NCBI GenBank assembly: GCA_948474755.1
Contig: CAOLHI010002116.1
Coordinates: 226,135 to 290,134 of the forward strand
DNA from: Ctenosaura bakeri
Lineage: Eukaryota > Chordata > Lepidosauria > Squamata > Iguanidae
Direction of reading: 5' to 3'
Length of the DNA: 64,000 nucleotides
A model generated the notes under the pieces. The model saw only the letters and a list, made by a program, of their open reading frames with translations. It was not told where the DNA came from and did not search any database. Position 1 is the first letter of the stretch, and each line of letters begins with the position of its first letter. This document shows positions 21,499-33,407 of this stretch, one piece after another. Made by a program: the position numbers and the translations under genes.

Positions 21499-24316
21499 CA
21501 TTCTTAGTCTCTCCCTGGGACATTCTCTTTACTGAGGGAAGGGAAGGAAAGAGACATTGCCGGTAGCAGAGGGGCAGAGAGAATAATCTGTCGTGAAATT
21601 CCAGCACGGTTAACCTGTCCTTCTCGTTAACCTTGGAAGAAAGAGCTGTTACCTTCCTCCCAGATCTGTCTTGTCACCAACCAGACTGCAGATAGCTTTG
21701 CAGTATGTCCGTATCTGTGTAGGAAAGAGAACGCTGAGCAGGTCAAGAGCAAATTTCTATCTTAAATTGTGTGTGTGTTGTGGGGCGGAGGTAAAAAACC
21801 CCAACACCTCCTTGCAACCCTTATCATAGGGATGCTGCTTTTGAGTACTGCATGGGTCTCCCTGACCCATGGCGTGGCTGCAAAGAAAGTCTAATTTCAT
21901 GAGGGCAAGCCACATGAGAGGAACACAGAAAGTTCAGGGAAAATGAACGCCGTGAAGCTGGTGCGTATGGAGTCCATTTAGTCTCAGCACTGCCTCCTCC
22001 CAGTAATAGAGGTTCCTTCAGTCAGAGATCTTCAGGTTGGGTCCACTGCAACCAGATGATTTCTGAAAATCAGGGAAGTGGCCCTCACTGACAAGCCGAC
22101 ACGAGACAATCAGTTTTTAAATGCAATGATGTCACACTGGAGGTTTTTAAACAGGCAATACCCACTTGTTTGGGATGCTTTACCTGTGAATTTCAGCAGG
22201 ACGGTGGGCTAGATGGTCCTTGAGGTTGCTTGTAACTCAACAGGTCTATAATTCAAGCAGAATTCCTTCTTACAAACTTGGCTCCCGTTAATGATATACA
22301 TTAATACAGGATTCCAGAGGCAGGATTCATCAAGCACACAGTCCTATTTCTGGAAAGGTGTAACTAGGTCAAGACAACGGCTGAAAACTGATCAGGTTGT
22401 GTTTGTCAGATGGATTGAAACACCCACTCACTTTCTGTGTCCAAAGACAAGAATTCTAAAACACATACAGAGAACAGGCCATGAATAATGGAGAATAGAC
22501 TGTGATCTAAGATGGATATGCTAATTCAAAAAAAAAATTAAAGGGAGATTTTTGAAACGTCACCAGAAATGTTTTTGGTGAGTATTATGGGTAAGGATTT
22601 GGATAGTAAATACAGTAAATACTCTTCATTATATGGTAATAGCTGCAAGAATATTATTTGCTCAAACCTGGAAACAAATTGAGGCACTAGCAACAGAAAT
22701 ATTTTAGTAAATCAAATAAAATAAATAAAATTTGAAAAGAGAGTGGGGAGAAAGAGATCATTATAGTGGTGAAGATGTGGATTGAATGTGGATATTCTGC
22801 ACGTCGATCAGGAGCTCCGTCCCCGAGCTATGGCTCTCAACATCTGGAACATCTTTCCACATGTGGTTATTAAGGCGAGCCAATGTGTCTTGCCATGGAG
22901 GTCTTCTGCACCTTGGAGAGGACTAGGTTCGGTTTATTTACCTTCGTTTCGCACGTAATTCCGACTAAATGCGCCCCCATGTGATGGTAAAGCACACTAT
23001 TTGAAAACCAGAAGAAATCGGTTTTCCAATTTTCCAGATCGATCCAATTCACAGTGGTGCAGACACGTACATTTGCGCCAATGCAAATTGGTGGTCAGGG
23101 GAGGGCTCATGGGAGGGGCCGGGGATAGTATGGACTTACACATGTACACACATACGCAATGACATACTAAACCATGCAAAAAAAAAAAAAAAGGCCAATC
23201 ACAGCCGACACGGCGGGGTGAGGAGAGTAGCAGGAGTGGCCACGGCGAAGGCAATGTGGAATCATGAACCGCACTCCTCCGAATCAGAGTGGAACATACG
23301 CAGTAGCTGTGCAGAAGGAAATGAGGGAAAGTCCGCCTTGTTTCGAGCCCAGAAAATCCGGTAAGAAACGGCACGAACTGATTCACCAACCTCGTGCGGA
23401 AAGGGCCTCAGTTAGGTTGGAACTTCCCAAACCGTCCATCCAGAGAAGTGAAAGTCAAAATACTGTGAGAGGCAAAATACTTAACTTTTTTTTTTTTTTT
23501 TGGCAATGCTTTTTATTCATGCAAAATTATAAATTATCTGGTCAGCGTCACTCCGCCTGTCCCAGAAATCAGCCTGTTGGAGAAGAGCAATCAGTCACCA
23601 AAGTCATTTCAGTTGTGGGTCAGAATCCAGAGAAAGGGATGTTCACTGATGATCTTCTGGAATGGAAAGAATGGAATCAGGCCTGTTACCACCACTTTAA
23701 AGCTGAGGCATCACATATCATTATGATCATCTTCACCACCACGATCATCTATTTATATAGGACCATCAGCGCACATGGTGCTTTACAAATAAAAGAACAA
23801 TAACGGAAAAAGTTCCCTGCCCTTGGGCTTACCATCTAATGAAGACATGACACAAAAGGAAAAGAGGATGGCTGTGTAGGAGGGGATTAAATCTAGCAGA
23901 AACAACCTTCTTGCCCTCCCGTGCCAGACCACCGGCAGTTGGGATGGGGGGGGGATTTCTTCGGCTTCTATTTTTAGATTGTACTCATACATTTTGCAAC
24001 AGGAGCCGTCCTGTAGGCACACAGTTCCCTCCTTGCATGAAATAAAAGTAGGGGTATTTGTCCTACAGAGTAGCAGTTTCCACCCTGTGCTGCATCGCTC
24101 TGCACCGTTATCACTCTGTACTATACCTGAAGAAGTGGTTTACTGGATATCCACAAAAGCAATTGCTAAAATACAAACCAGTTAGTTGTAAAGGTTTTAA
24201 AGGTGCTGCCACGTTCCTTTTTTGCACCTCCTTCCCCCTCTCTCTTTTTTTTGTCCCATAATTGTGTCTGATCCTTATGCTGAGAAAGCATTTAAAATGT
24301 GCTTGGACAACACATA

Positions 24317-24510
24317 GGCCATTTCCGCACTAGACTGTTATAGTGCTATTATTCCACTTTCAACATCCTATAGAATTTAGGGGCTTGCAGTTTAGGGAGG
24401 GGTCTCAAAGGCCACCCTCAAAGGCCCGTCCCTAAACTGCAAACCCCAGGATTCCATAGGATGTTGAAAGTGGAATAATGGCACTATAATAGGCTAGTGC
24501 GGAAATGGCC
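24317..24510. mobile_element. Foldback MITE, family 1, copy E
   Basis: Perfect 'ggccatttccgcacta' ends flanked by 'ata' on each side (24314-24316 and 24511-24513). The centre reads 'agggaggggtctcaaaggccaccctcaaaggcccgtccct'. Confidence 0.88.
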
Positions 24511-24862
24511 ATAACCTAATTAATTGGAGATATAGGCATACCTTTGTTAACAAAGCCTCTGACAACGAAGCCCCTTTTCAGAAAACCTTTTTACACCCAC
24601 CCAGTCTCCCTTTCCGCCCTCGTCCTCTGTCTAGCTGGCCTTGCTGGAGAATTCCTTTTCTCATTTGATATTTCAAGTGGAAGTTTGCAAAGGGCGGCCT
24701 GATCCAATTTCTGTTCTGAGAAATGCGTGATCCCCCCAGATAAACATTTTTCAACGCTGAGGAGTTTATCTCTGGGGGCAGCAGTTTGGGGTTGGAGTTC
24801 ACACGGATTAAGCGGGACGGTGCATCACCAAAAGCCTCATCCATCAACAAAATCAAAACTAG

Positions 24863-24950
24863 GGCCCCTCCCGAAACTGCAAACCCCAGGATTCCATAGG
24901 ATGTTGAAAGTGGAATAATCGTGCTATAAGAGTGTCATGCGGAAATGGCC
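24863..24950. mobile_element. Foldback MITE, family 1, single arm (copy F)
   Basis: A right arm only, from 'gcccctcccgaaactgcaaacc' to 'gcggaaatggcc'. Same state as copy D. Confidence 0.78.
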
Positions 24951-25477
24951 TGCAAGTGGATGTCCAATCACTTCCAGGTCCTTGTGTTGCTGCTCCCCAA
25001 CTTTTCAGGCCTGGCACAGCCTGCAGAGGGTGTCAGGAACAAAAGTTGGACTCCACAGCCAGCCCAAACTGCCTCGCCCCTGATTTGAAAATCACAGCCA
25101 TAGGTATAAGTGTACCAAAAGCTTACCTAGAAGTTGGCCTATTGCAGCTTCTTAACTTTGGCAGTGGCTTTTATCCTGATGAAGCTGGTGGAAGAAGGAA
25201 AAGAACACGCATGGAATTCAGCACTAATTTTGCTAGGGATCTCTTTGGCAATCACACTGGACTTCCGAGACTGTTCTAACAAAACCTTCCTCAACCTACT
25301 TGCCCCTGGCAGGATTGGACTACAACTCCCATCAAGTGAGCTTAGTATTCTACACAAGAAGGCGGCAGCAAGGATATGTTATGCAAAATCTACATCACTT
25401 GGTTTAATTTGCACATCACCAAACCCCTCTTTTCTTGATGCAGGCATATAATTTTATTTAGTACAGAGCTCATACAA

Positions 25478-25800
25478 TCACAGACTCAAGAGCTGGAAGA
25501 GACCACAAGGGCCACCCAGTCCAACCCCTTTCTGCCATGTAATCAAAGCACTCCCAGCAGATGGCCATCCAACCTCTGATTAAAATCCTCCAAAGAGGGA
25601 GACTCCACCACACTCCCAGGCAGCCATGTATTCCATTCCAAACAGCTCTTACCATCAGGAAGTTCCTCCTAATGTTTAGGTGGAATCTCTCTTTTCCTTG
25701 TAGTTTGAATCCATTGCTCCAAGTCCTAGTTTCTGGAGCAACACAAAACAAGCTTGCTCCATTTTCCATATGATATCCTTTCAAATATTTAAACATCAAA
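25478..25800 (-). repeat. CR1 LINE 3' end, antisense
   Basis: 'acaatcacagactcaagagctggaagagacc', then 'ccagtccaaccccttt', 'ccatccaacctctgattaaaatcc' and 'ggaagttcctcctaatgtttaggtggaatc' follow CR1 3' UTR order in reverse. Confidence 0.85.
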
Positions 25801-26013
25801 CTTTTTTTTTTCCAGCTGCGCTTCTCAGCTTTGACCCTCCAGCTGTTTGGAATTCCAGGTCCCAGAATCCCCTACCGCTGGCCAGGCAGATGGGTGAGAT
25901 TGTGGGAACTGAAGTCCAACCAGTTTTAGGCAACCAAAGATTGAGCATCGCTGCCATAGCACACCCCTCTCTGTGCTGCCGAGGGGCTAGGCACAACTAC
26001 GCTGAACACGTAC

Positions 26014-26217
26014 CGCAGCGGACGTAGCAGTCACACTCGCAAAAGTCGCAGCGGGAGAACCAGCGGGTCCAGCCGGATTGCTTGGTAACGCAGGAGGCGA
26101 TCTTGATGCAGCCGTGGTTGAGTAAGGCTCCCAGGTGGGCTTTATTGGGACAGGTAGAGGAGCAGCTCCCGTCAATGTCCCGCTCGTTGATTTCTATCCG
26201 TCCCCGAAGGCAGATCC
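26014..26217 (-). CDS. Sushi-protein exon 4: cysteine-rich C-terminal module
   Basis: Encodes RICLRGRIEINERDIDGSC, then CPNKAHLGALLNHGC, then the cysteine cluster CDFCECDCYVRC. Acceptor CCTAG|GGATC and donor GCTGCG|GTACGT. 204 bases, phase 1 at both ends, no stop. Its base composition is GC-rich with many third-position C and G, unlike the AT-rich repeats on either side, which supports real coding sequence. Confidence 0.85.
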
Positions 26218-29200
26218 CTAGGCGGGTGGGAAAGGGGACACAAGAGAAGAAAGGGATACAACAGAAGAATGACTCAAGGAGACCGGGAGCAAAACCACAC
26301 CAAAAATAAGGAACGTGTGCAGCTGTGCATCTCAGCTGGGCCCTCCTACCCACCCTTTACTTACGGAGGCAAGTGGGTTTGGGAGTCCAGAGGCCGCTGG
26401 ACTGGCACGCGCTTGCTGGGTCGCCCACCAGCAGGAAGCCCGGCCGACAGCTGTAGCGGACAACGGATCCCACCCACCAGTCGTTGCCGTAGACCACGGA
26501 ATTGAACTCCGCTTCTGGTCGCCCACAGTTCACTGGGGAGGGAATGGACAGTCAGTGGTGCCTGGTTCTTCTTCTGTCAGCGGAATGGTGAATCAGCCCT
26601 GGGTTCTAGTCTGAACTTGGGGAGAGCTATGCCAAGGCACGGACCCTCTTTTTGGGAACAGAGTTCAGCACCTATGTGTAGCCCTTTTAAAGTTCAGACT
26701 AAGACCTGGAGCAGATTCACTGACTTCTTTGGAGCCAACGTGTGGAAGGCTGCATGACTCCCACCCCTGAGTTGCGGCAAGTTGTGTGAACATGCTGTGT
26801 TTTAAAAAGTAACTTCCCAAGCTCTGCCCCTGCTGAATACCCAAAGAGGACTTAAACTCTTAAGGCTGACTTGAATAGGCCTCTTTGACTCCATGAAGGC
26901 GACCAATCCTTTTAAAAAAGGTTAATCCTTTGGTAATCCTCCCTCTTGCTCCATTTCCCCCAGTTACTACTAGATGATTAGCCATGTGGTTTACCGTCGC
27001 TCGTTATGTTTTGTCCTCATTAGCAACATACCATCTCACAACCACCCAGATGTTACCAGGGCAAGTGAAAGAGGCACATCTGGCCACCAAATGCTTGCTT
27101 GCACGGGGCAGGATTCAAATTCAGGTCTTCGAAGATTAGCAAAATCCAAAAAAAACACATTGCAGTGATATCTTTATTAAGTGAAGCAGATGGGGCAAAA
27201 TATATTAATGCAAGGTTTCGAAGCACACAGGCCTGCTTTGTCAGGCATGGATGTTAAAAGTCATTTTGGAGGAAGAAATGTGAGGAGGAGGAGGCTCACA
27301 GATCTGCATCTCTCTTGAGATGTTAAAGCTGAGTTCAAGATGAGGCAGGAACGAGCTCACATATTTTCTCCTAAAATGATATCCATGCCGGATGAAGAGG
27401 ATGTGAGCTTGCATAATATATTTTGCACCTTTTGATCAGCCTAAAAAAATGACTTTGAGTCTCCTAGGGGAGAAAAGTGGGGTATACATTAAAATAAGTA
27501 AATAAAGAGATACACTAGGCTAAATGTGGTTGCATGGCCAAAATGCCTGCTCCTACATATATATATATTCTCAACCCATACCTCGGCAAAATGATTTATA
27601 TCCCAGCCAGCAGCAGCTTCCATTCCCACACTGGCTTCTCTTCAGTTCTTTGTGTTTCCCTTTGCAGCCGCCCAGACAGATGGGTGCTGTGCCCGACCAG
27701 TAGGTGTCTGAGTTTGCTGAAAGAAGCAAAAATAATTCTTTTAAAAGCAGGCCATTTCACCCCACCGACCCACCCAACGTTAACAAATTCAGTGCCAATT
27801 AGTGTCTGACCTAGCGTTGCCTGGTTTTCAAAGCAGCAATAAGGGACAGTTGACATCTGTGACATGCAACTTGGAGAGCAGGACGGAGCGATTAATACAT
27901 TTCTCAAAACCGAAGGAAAGTACTAATTTCAGGGAACTTAAGCCATGTGTTTTTATGTAAAATGAACATATTGTCCATGTTCATCAGTTACTTGATGCAC
28001 ACACATGAAAAGCAGGAAGGGAAAGAAAGGAATGGGGCAGCTCCTTTAAGACTAACTGGTTTTGGATTTACCAGGAGTTTTTGTGGATATAAACCCACTT
28101 CTTCAGATGCACTGCGGATGATACTGAAGCCTCAGGTATAATGCATATTTATATAGTTGTGGGACAGAATCATATCCTTTGCCCTACATTTTCAAATGGC
28201 TGGGGCCATTTCCGCACTAGACTGTTATAACGCTATCATTCCACTTGCAACATCCTATGGAATCCTGGGGTTTGCGGTTTCGGAAGGGGCCAGCCGGCCC
28301 CTCCTGAAACTGCAAACTCCAGGATTCCATAGGATGTTGCAAGTGGAATGATAGCGCTATAACAGTCTAGTGCGGAAATGGCCTGGGTGGTGGTTGTTAT
28401 ACAGATCTTTCAGATCTTTACAGAATAAAAAAAGGTTGAGGGGATGTACTATTTCTATACAACATTAAACATACACCACAGGAACTTATTACCATCAAAG
28501 AGAAGCAGCCAAGGGGGAAAAAAACCTTTCCAAGTTACCATCAGCACCACACAAACCAGTAAAATTAAAATAGTCAGAAGCAAAATGGGTATTCCATCTG
28601 CCTCACAATTGCTCCCAAAATCAAGTATTTCAGGGGATGCCCTTTAGTTTATTTCCCTGCTTCCATTTTCCAAATGGTGAATGCTGCTGGATTTAAGTTT
28701 GGGAAGAGTTGCCTTAAAATTGTACCAAGAGGCCTTTAACAAAGCTGCTAAAAATGTAGTGTTCCATTCCACATTTTTTTTAAAAAAAGCCACAACATTT
28801 TTAGATAATACTTTTGTAAAATCCATCATCCTTCAAATTCAGGAACTACTTTATGTTATTTTGGATTCAGAAACAACATTACCCTTTGCAGCCACTTTTG
28901 GCTAAGACTCTGGAAACGTGGAAAAGCAGGTGAGCATTTTGCTTCAGGTTGATCTACTTTCATTGCAAAATAGCAGCAGAAACACATGAGGTCTAGTAAA
29001 TGCTTATTATAATCTTTTTTTCTCAAGCTACCATTTTTTTTAAAAAAGGTCAATATTATACCCATCTTGCAGATGTGCAACTGAGGCTAAGAGAGCCATT
29101 TGGCCAAGGTCAGCTCAAGAGTTTCTGAATGAGGAGAGATTTAAACCATGGCTATTTTTCTCCATTACATTACAGACCTTGAAACTGTGTCCTCACAATT

Positions 29201-29422
29201 CTCAAGATGCCAGGTTTCCTGTCCTGCTGGTACTATCCAACTACTCATCCAGAAATCTGTGCTTATTTGAGTGCGGATACTCACGGTTCCCATTCCCAAG
29301 CCGTGGAAATCCTTTGCTTTCAACATTTTCCCCTGCAGCTTACCTTCCAATTCCTCACCGGAGAGGAACCCAGACACAAAGAGGAGGAGGAGGAAGACAG
29401 TTCTCAGCACTGCAAGGTGCAT
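26014..29422 (-). CDS. Secreted cysteine-rich sushi-domain protein (partial, unnamed)
   Basis: Four exons (29344-29422, 27582-27716, 26365-26532, 26014-26217) join in frame through GT-AG sites, every junction in phase 1. The predicted product has a signal peptide (MHLAVLRTVFLLLLFVSGFLSG), a cysteine-rich module with WSGTAPICLGGC and CGNGSCCWLGYKSFC, one sushi/CCP domain, and a module with about nine cysteines ending CDFCECDCYVRC. That is 586 coding bases; the reading is still open, so one or more 3' exons lie below 26013. Symmetrical phase 1 exons are typical of extracellular proteins built by exon shuffling. I do not recognise an orthologue, and human has no such gene between HINFP and ABCG4 as far as I know. 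Secretion is predicted from the signal peptide; the function is unknown. Confidence 0.82.
26365..26532 (-). CDS. Sushi-protein exon 3: CCP domain
   Basis: One complete sushi domain in a single exon, as is usual for the family. It begins VNCGRPEAEF, then YGNDWWVGSVVRYSCRPGF, DPASACQSSGLW and ends PKPTCL. The four cysteines, the Tyr-Ser-Cys strand and the Trp before the last cysteine are all present. 168 bases, phase 1-1, acceptor CCCAG|TGAAC and donor CCTCC|GTAAGT. Confidence 0.92.
27582..27716 (-). CDS. Sushi-protein exon 2: N-terminal cysteine module
   Basis: 135 bases, phase 1-1, between CTTTCAG|CAAAC and GCCGAG|GTATGG. Encodes NSDTYWSGTAPICLGGC, a lysine-rich link, and CGNGSCCWLGYKSFCR. 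The 'W-x-GTAP-C-x-G-x-C ... GNG-x-CW-x-G' pattern resembles a module that I associate with sushi proteins of invertebrates and lower vertebrates; that link is from memory and unverified. Confidence 0.85.
28204..28383. mobile_element. Foldback MITE, family 1, copy G
   Basis: In intron 1 of the sushi gene. Exact 'ggccatttccgcactagactgttata' ends flanked by 'tgg' at 28201-28203 and 28384-28386. Both arms carry the private 'cacttgcaacatcc/ggatgttgcaagtg' variant. Confidence 0.9.
29344..29422 (-). CDS. Sushi-protein exon 1: signal peptide
   Basis: Starts at the ATG with A at 29422 and encodes a short N-region, a leucine-rich hydrophobic core (VFLLLLFV) and a small-residue cleavage region near SGFLSG. 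The donor is GGAAG|GTAAGC in phase 1, matching exon 2. I chose this ATG because it is the only one in frame ahead of the hydrophobic core. Confidence 0.85.
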
Positions 29423-30091
29423 TGCGGATCAGAACCCCTTGGATTCTTCCTCCCTGGTTGTTTTGTTCCTTCCGACCGCATGGGAATTTAGGGGAGAAAC
29501 CTTTTCATCCTCTTGCCGTGGGCTCAGCTAAGTTGAACTCGTTGACCCACGGTCTTGGGGTGGCCCAGATACATTCTTGGCACAGAGGAAACTATCTTTC
29601 CTTCCCGGGGGCAAGAAACCGTGCAGGAAAGAGTGAGGGAAAGAGAGAAAGAAACACACGCGTGAGGTTGGGAAGCCTATATTAATCCCATGCCAAACCT
29701 CCCCTCCTCCATCCATGCCACAGATAATCTGACAGCAGAAAGGGATTACTGATTCTCTCTCCACCTCACCCAGGCGCCTTACATCAAGACCCCAGGGCTG
29801 ACATTTCACACAGCCGAAGGAGGAGTATAAGGAAAGGTGGTCCCGTCTCTTCCTAGAGGATGTGCAGATGGAAAAGAGCAGTGCCTAGAATTAGAGCGTG
29901 GTGTTACTCCTGCAATCCCTCCAGGGATGGGGGCTGACGTATTTGGGGAACTATGGTCCTTAAAAGAACCGCATCCAAGCTCTGCATAGAGTTTAGCACG
30001 TGGGGGACAGTCCTTGGCAACTCTTGAGCAAAACCACGACTTTACTTTCCAGAGTTTCAGAGATGAAAATACATGTGGCCACGCAACATCA

Positions 30092-30414
30092 GAGTGCGCT
30101 CAAGGTGGCAAAAGTTAGGAATGGAGAACACCCAAATTGGGAAGGGCTGCAGTCGTTGGCTTTGCCCTGAGTGTACTGGGAAGGGCAAGGTTCTGCTCCC
30201 TTTGTCCTCTCTCCCCTCTGGCTGAATTGATAGACTGCATGCTATTTTTGCACTTTGAACTCAGTTTTTAACAATGGATGTAAGCTGAGAAAGAAGGGAA
30301 AAAGTGGGAAGAGGAAAGAGAAATTAGAACATCCTAAGTGCAACTGAAAAAGTGGGGAAACAATGGGATTAACTGGGACTATTCCTACCAGATCAGGAGG
30401 ACTGGAAGGTATGG
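30092..30414 (-). mobile_element. MITE family 2 copy
   Basis: 'ggtggcaaaagttaggaatgg', 'tttgccctgagtgtactgggaagggcaagg' and 'gggattaactgggactattcc...gactggaaggtatg' match the family in order. Confidence 0.72.
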
Positions 30415-30617
30415 ATTGTATCAACTGTCTTAATCTACCTGGCAGGGCTGTTGCAAGGCTGCAGTATCTCATGACCATACAAAAGGCTTCAGAGAAAGCT
30501 ACCTGAGCTCACCCTTCTGGAAGCGAAGACTCTTGGCTTGTAACATGGGCTCTGCAAAGGGCTAGACAACGGGATTATGCAAGGTTCTGCTAGGAAAGCC
30601 CCATGTACTTCATACCA

Positions 30618-30689
<72 letters not shown>

Positions 30690-30690
30690 C
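30618..30690. repeat. Compound (TG)n(AG)n microsatellite
   Basis: About 20 TG units with one slip, then about 15 AG units. Confidence 0.95.
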
Positions 30691-30861
30691 CCAGAAACAG
30701 GACCAGCTTTTAATTGAGTCTAGAAATCCTGATAGTATCTAGAAGCCGTTTGAGGGGATTCTAGATTCAGCCCTTGGTGGGCAGTGGATATGAAATGCAT
30801 TTCTCAGAATATATTAGCCCTTGGTTTTGGATACCTGGCATGACACCAGGGGTCTTTTAAA

Positions 30862-31079
30862 TCTACATATTCGCAGCACTATAATCCACTTCAACTGCCA
30901 TGGATACATCCTTTAGAACCCTGGGTTTGTAGTTTGGCGAAACACTATAGGGCTTTCTAGTTGGAAATTCTAAAAACTCCTTCAACTGCCAATTCCAGGA
31001 TGTCCTAGGATGGAGCCATGGCGGCTGGATTGGAATCTAGCACTGTAATTGTGTGAACTGTGTAGTGTGAAAGGGTCCC
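30862..31079. mobile_element. Palindromic MITE, family 3
   Basis: 'ctataatccacttcaactgccatggatacatcc' on the left pairs with 'ggatggagccatggcggctggattggaatctagcactgtaattg' on the right; the end is 'gtgtagtgtgaaagggtccc'. The arms are diverged. Confidence 0.65.
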
Positions 31080-31843
31080 AGAGGATTTCTGCCAAAATGT
31101 CATGGAAAGGGAGCAAGCCAGGTAGCCTTTCTAGATTCTGCTGGTAGGCAAAACCTTCTTTAGCCTTCTCGCCAGGTTCCTAACCCTCTTCAGTCTCAAG
31201 ATTAAGGTACAAAACACAAGCCATTGTATGTCATCAGCAAGACTCGTGGCCATAATGCCACAGCCAAGATCTTTGAGGCTGGCAGCTGTCTCCTCAATAA
31301 GAAAGTGAGGTCTTGCCAATGCAGTCCCTTGACAGCTCACAGTGAAGGAAGAGGCAAAGTGCTGCCAGGCCCCCAAAACCTCAGCAGGAGGGAGGATTAG
31401 TGGCCACCAAAAAGAATGGCTGGCTACCAAGGGCACCTAAATTTGGGGAAGCCCTAAACAACACTTGTGCCATGATAGGTGTTTGTATGAAGAACCTGGG
31501 AAATTTATTTTTGGGATGACCACCTCCTGAATCCTCTAGCCAGCATGGCCATGGGTGCAAGGAGTGGTCATCGAAATAAGCAACTTCCCCCAGTTCTGCA
31601 GAGCAAATACCTGCAGATGAGTAAGGTTATGAGCCAAGTCACATAAAGCCAAGGAAGGAAATCTTTCCTCCTTGATCCTACCCTCTTCCAGAGTAGCCAT
31701 CTGCAGTGGAGCTGAAAAGCTATCTGAAACTCTAGCAGAGCCATAGAGACTGGGCTTGACTACAAAGCCCACTTCCAAATGCTGCCTCCAGGAGAAATAG
31801 CAAGAAACATCACACCCAATGTGAGGTCTTGTCATGGTTTGCT

Positions 31844-31849
31844 TTTATT
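31844..31849 (-). terminator. HINFP: HINFP polyadenylation signal AATAAA
   Basis: Minus-strand AATAAA about 1.1 kb after the HINFP stop codon, followed by no other coding exon. It would give a 3' UTR of roughly 1.1 kb (about 31830-32947). Confidence 0.55.
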
Positions 31850-32947
31850 GTCATTTCAACACAAACTTTTCAAGGCAGGAAGCTAGCGGCCCCCAATGTG
31901 GGGGAAGGACCCCTTGGCAAGAATTAGCCTCCCCCTCCTTTCTTCTGCTCTGTCTCTGTGTGGAGGGAGCAACTGCAGCACGTTCCCTTCTTGTGCTACT
32001 TGGGTAACATGGGAGGAGCTGCAGACGGCTCTGCCCACAAAGCCCACAGCTTTCCATGTGGCTCCCATGCCACGTGGATAATACAAATAAGCGTGGGGAG
32101 GGCAGTTAGCCAAAATGAAACAAAAATGGCAGGAAGCAACAAGCTGTGGTGCAGCAGCTGGTTAAAAAAAAAAACAGGCTCTCAAAGCTTCATGTTCACA
32201 AGCCAACGAGATACCAGGATTCAAACTATCTTGGGACGTTCAAAAGCAGAAGAGGCTGGAAGGAGCAGAGATGGAGTGAGGTACCACTGCTTATGCAAGG
32301 GATATGTGGAACTAGTCAGAGCCTGATGAAAGAAAAAACCAATCTTTAAAAAGAAAAATAGAGGTGGTGGGAACATCATGGCCTAGAAATGAACCAGAGG
32401 CATAAGAATTTCTGAGTGTGGAGCTCAAGGCAAGGGAGGGGTCTTGGCAGGAAGCACAACCATTTCTGGCAAAGGACAATGGGACCTACTGGGATGTGCA
32501 GCATAGGACGTAGCTTCTCGAAGTATTTCCAACACTTCAAAATGCTTTATGTTCCCAGGATGGGCTCTTCAGCACCATCAGCAAAATGGCCGCAACAAGC
32601 GCCCTCAGTCTCTTTGGGACACTGTCCCTGCTCTCCACACTGAGCACCTTTGGAGCCGGGCCTTCCTTCTGCCCTTCACCAGCCCACCCACCGTTAAAAG
32701 GTGGACACAAATCCCAGTGATAAAGCGTCACTGAAGGAAGCCTTATGTGAAGATCATGGAGTGCTGTCCTGAGAAGACAAAGCCTCTTTCTTTCTTTCTT
32801 TCCTAGGTAGCACCAGTGACCATGTGTGATTCTTGTAATCTGAAAAGAACATGGAGCCAAAGGAAGGCTTGTGCTGTTCCAGACCAGCCTCCAGAGCTGG
32901 GGGGCTGGTGGTGGGGAAAAGGGCGCCAGACACAGACAGGAAGAGCC

Positions 32948-33407
32948 TCATACAATCTGAATGCCCAGTTCTTCCGCTGTCTTCTGAAGCCTGTCCATCA
33001 CGTTCTCTTCTGGCTCGGTGGCAAACCCAGTGGGCACAGAGGGGGCATTGGCCATGACGTAGTACACAGTCTCGCTCTCCCCATGCTCGTTGGTCCTGCT
33101 CACAACGCGGATGATCGGGCTGGACGGTGCGCTTCGTTCCTGGTCTGGGGAGACGCTGGCATCTTGTTGAGCGGAGCCCTGGAGTGGCACAGCTGCTTGC
33201 AAGTCCCCATCAGCTGTCTCCTCAGCCGGCGGCTCCAGGATGATCCCTTGCAGGCTGTCCTCCGCCCCGGTCAGCACCACACACTGAGCCGTGTCGTCCA
33301 GCATCTCGCCCTGCTTCTCCCGGTCCTTCAGCAGCTGCTCTGTCAGCTCCACGCTTTCATAGCGCACCAGCTGCAGCCGCATGTAGCCATCCTCATGCTC
33401 CTTGTAC
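32948..33407 (-). CDS. HINFP: HINFP last coding exon: C-terminal tail and stop
   Basis: Begins in phase 2 at the acceptor CCAG|GTACAAGG and encodes [20 protein letters not shown], the conserved stretch after the fingers. A less conserved acidic region follows ([30 protein letters not shown]), then TGA at 32948-32950. The tail is probably the activation and partner-binding part, inferred from family knowledge. Confidence 0.96.

Larger units (their letters stand above)
17096..26013. other. Repeat-rich intergenic DNA
   Basis: No exon was recognised on either strand. The contents are MITE copies, CR1 tails, a 5S SINE and degraded pieces such as the 'ccacttcttcagatgc'-type LINE 3' ends near 19080-19190 and 24100-24200. 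If the sushi gene has a terminal exon, it should be in this interval on the minus strand. The sequence at 22790-23420 is unusually rich in CpG for its surroundings and may be another diverged DNA element. Confidence 0.5.
29423..31830. other. Intergenic DNA between HINFP 3' end and the sushi gene
   Basis: The sushi-gene promoter should be just right of 29422, but I see no CpG island or clear TATA box. The interval holds a MITE family 2 copy, a TG/AG microsatellite and a family 3 MITE. The frames at 31131-31436 and 31536-31835 are unrecognised. Confidence 0.5.

Noticed and set aside
22870..23420. Possible terminal exon of the sushi gene on the minus strand
   Set aside because: The frames lack the expected phase 1 acceptor and cysteine pattern and look like a diverged DNA element.
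31131..31835. Two minus-strand frames of about 100 codons after HINFP
   Set aside because: No family recognised, and they lie beyond the HINFP polyadenylation signal without splice support.
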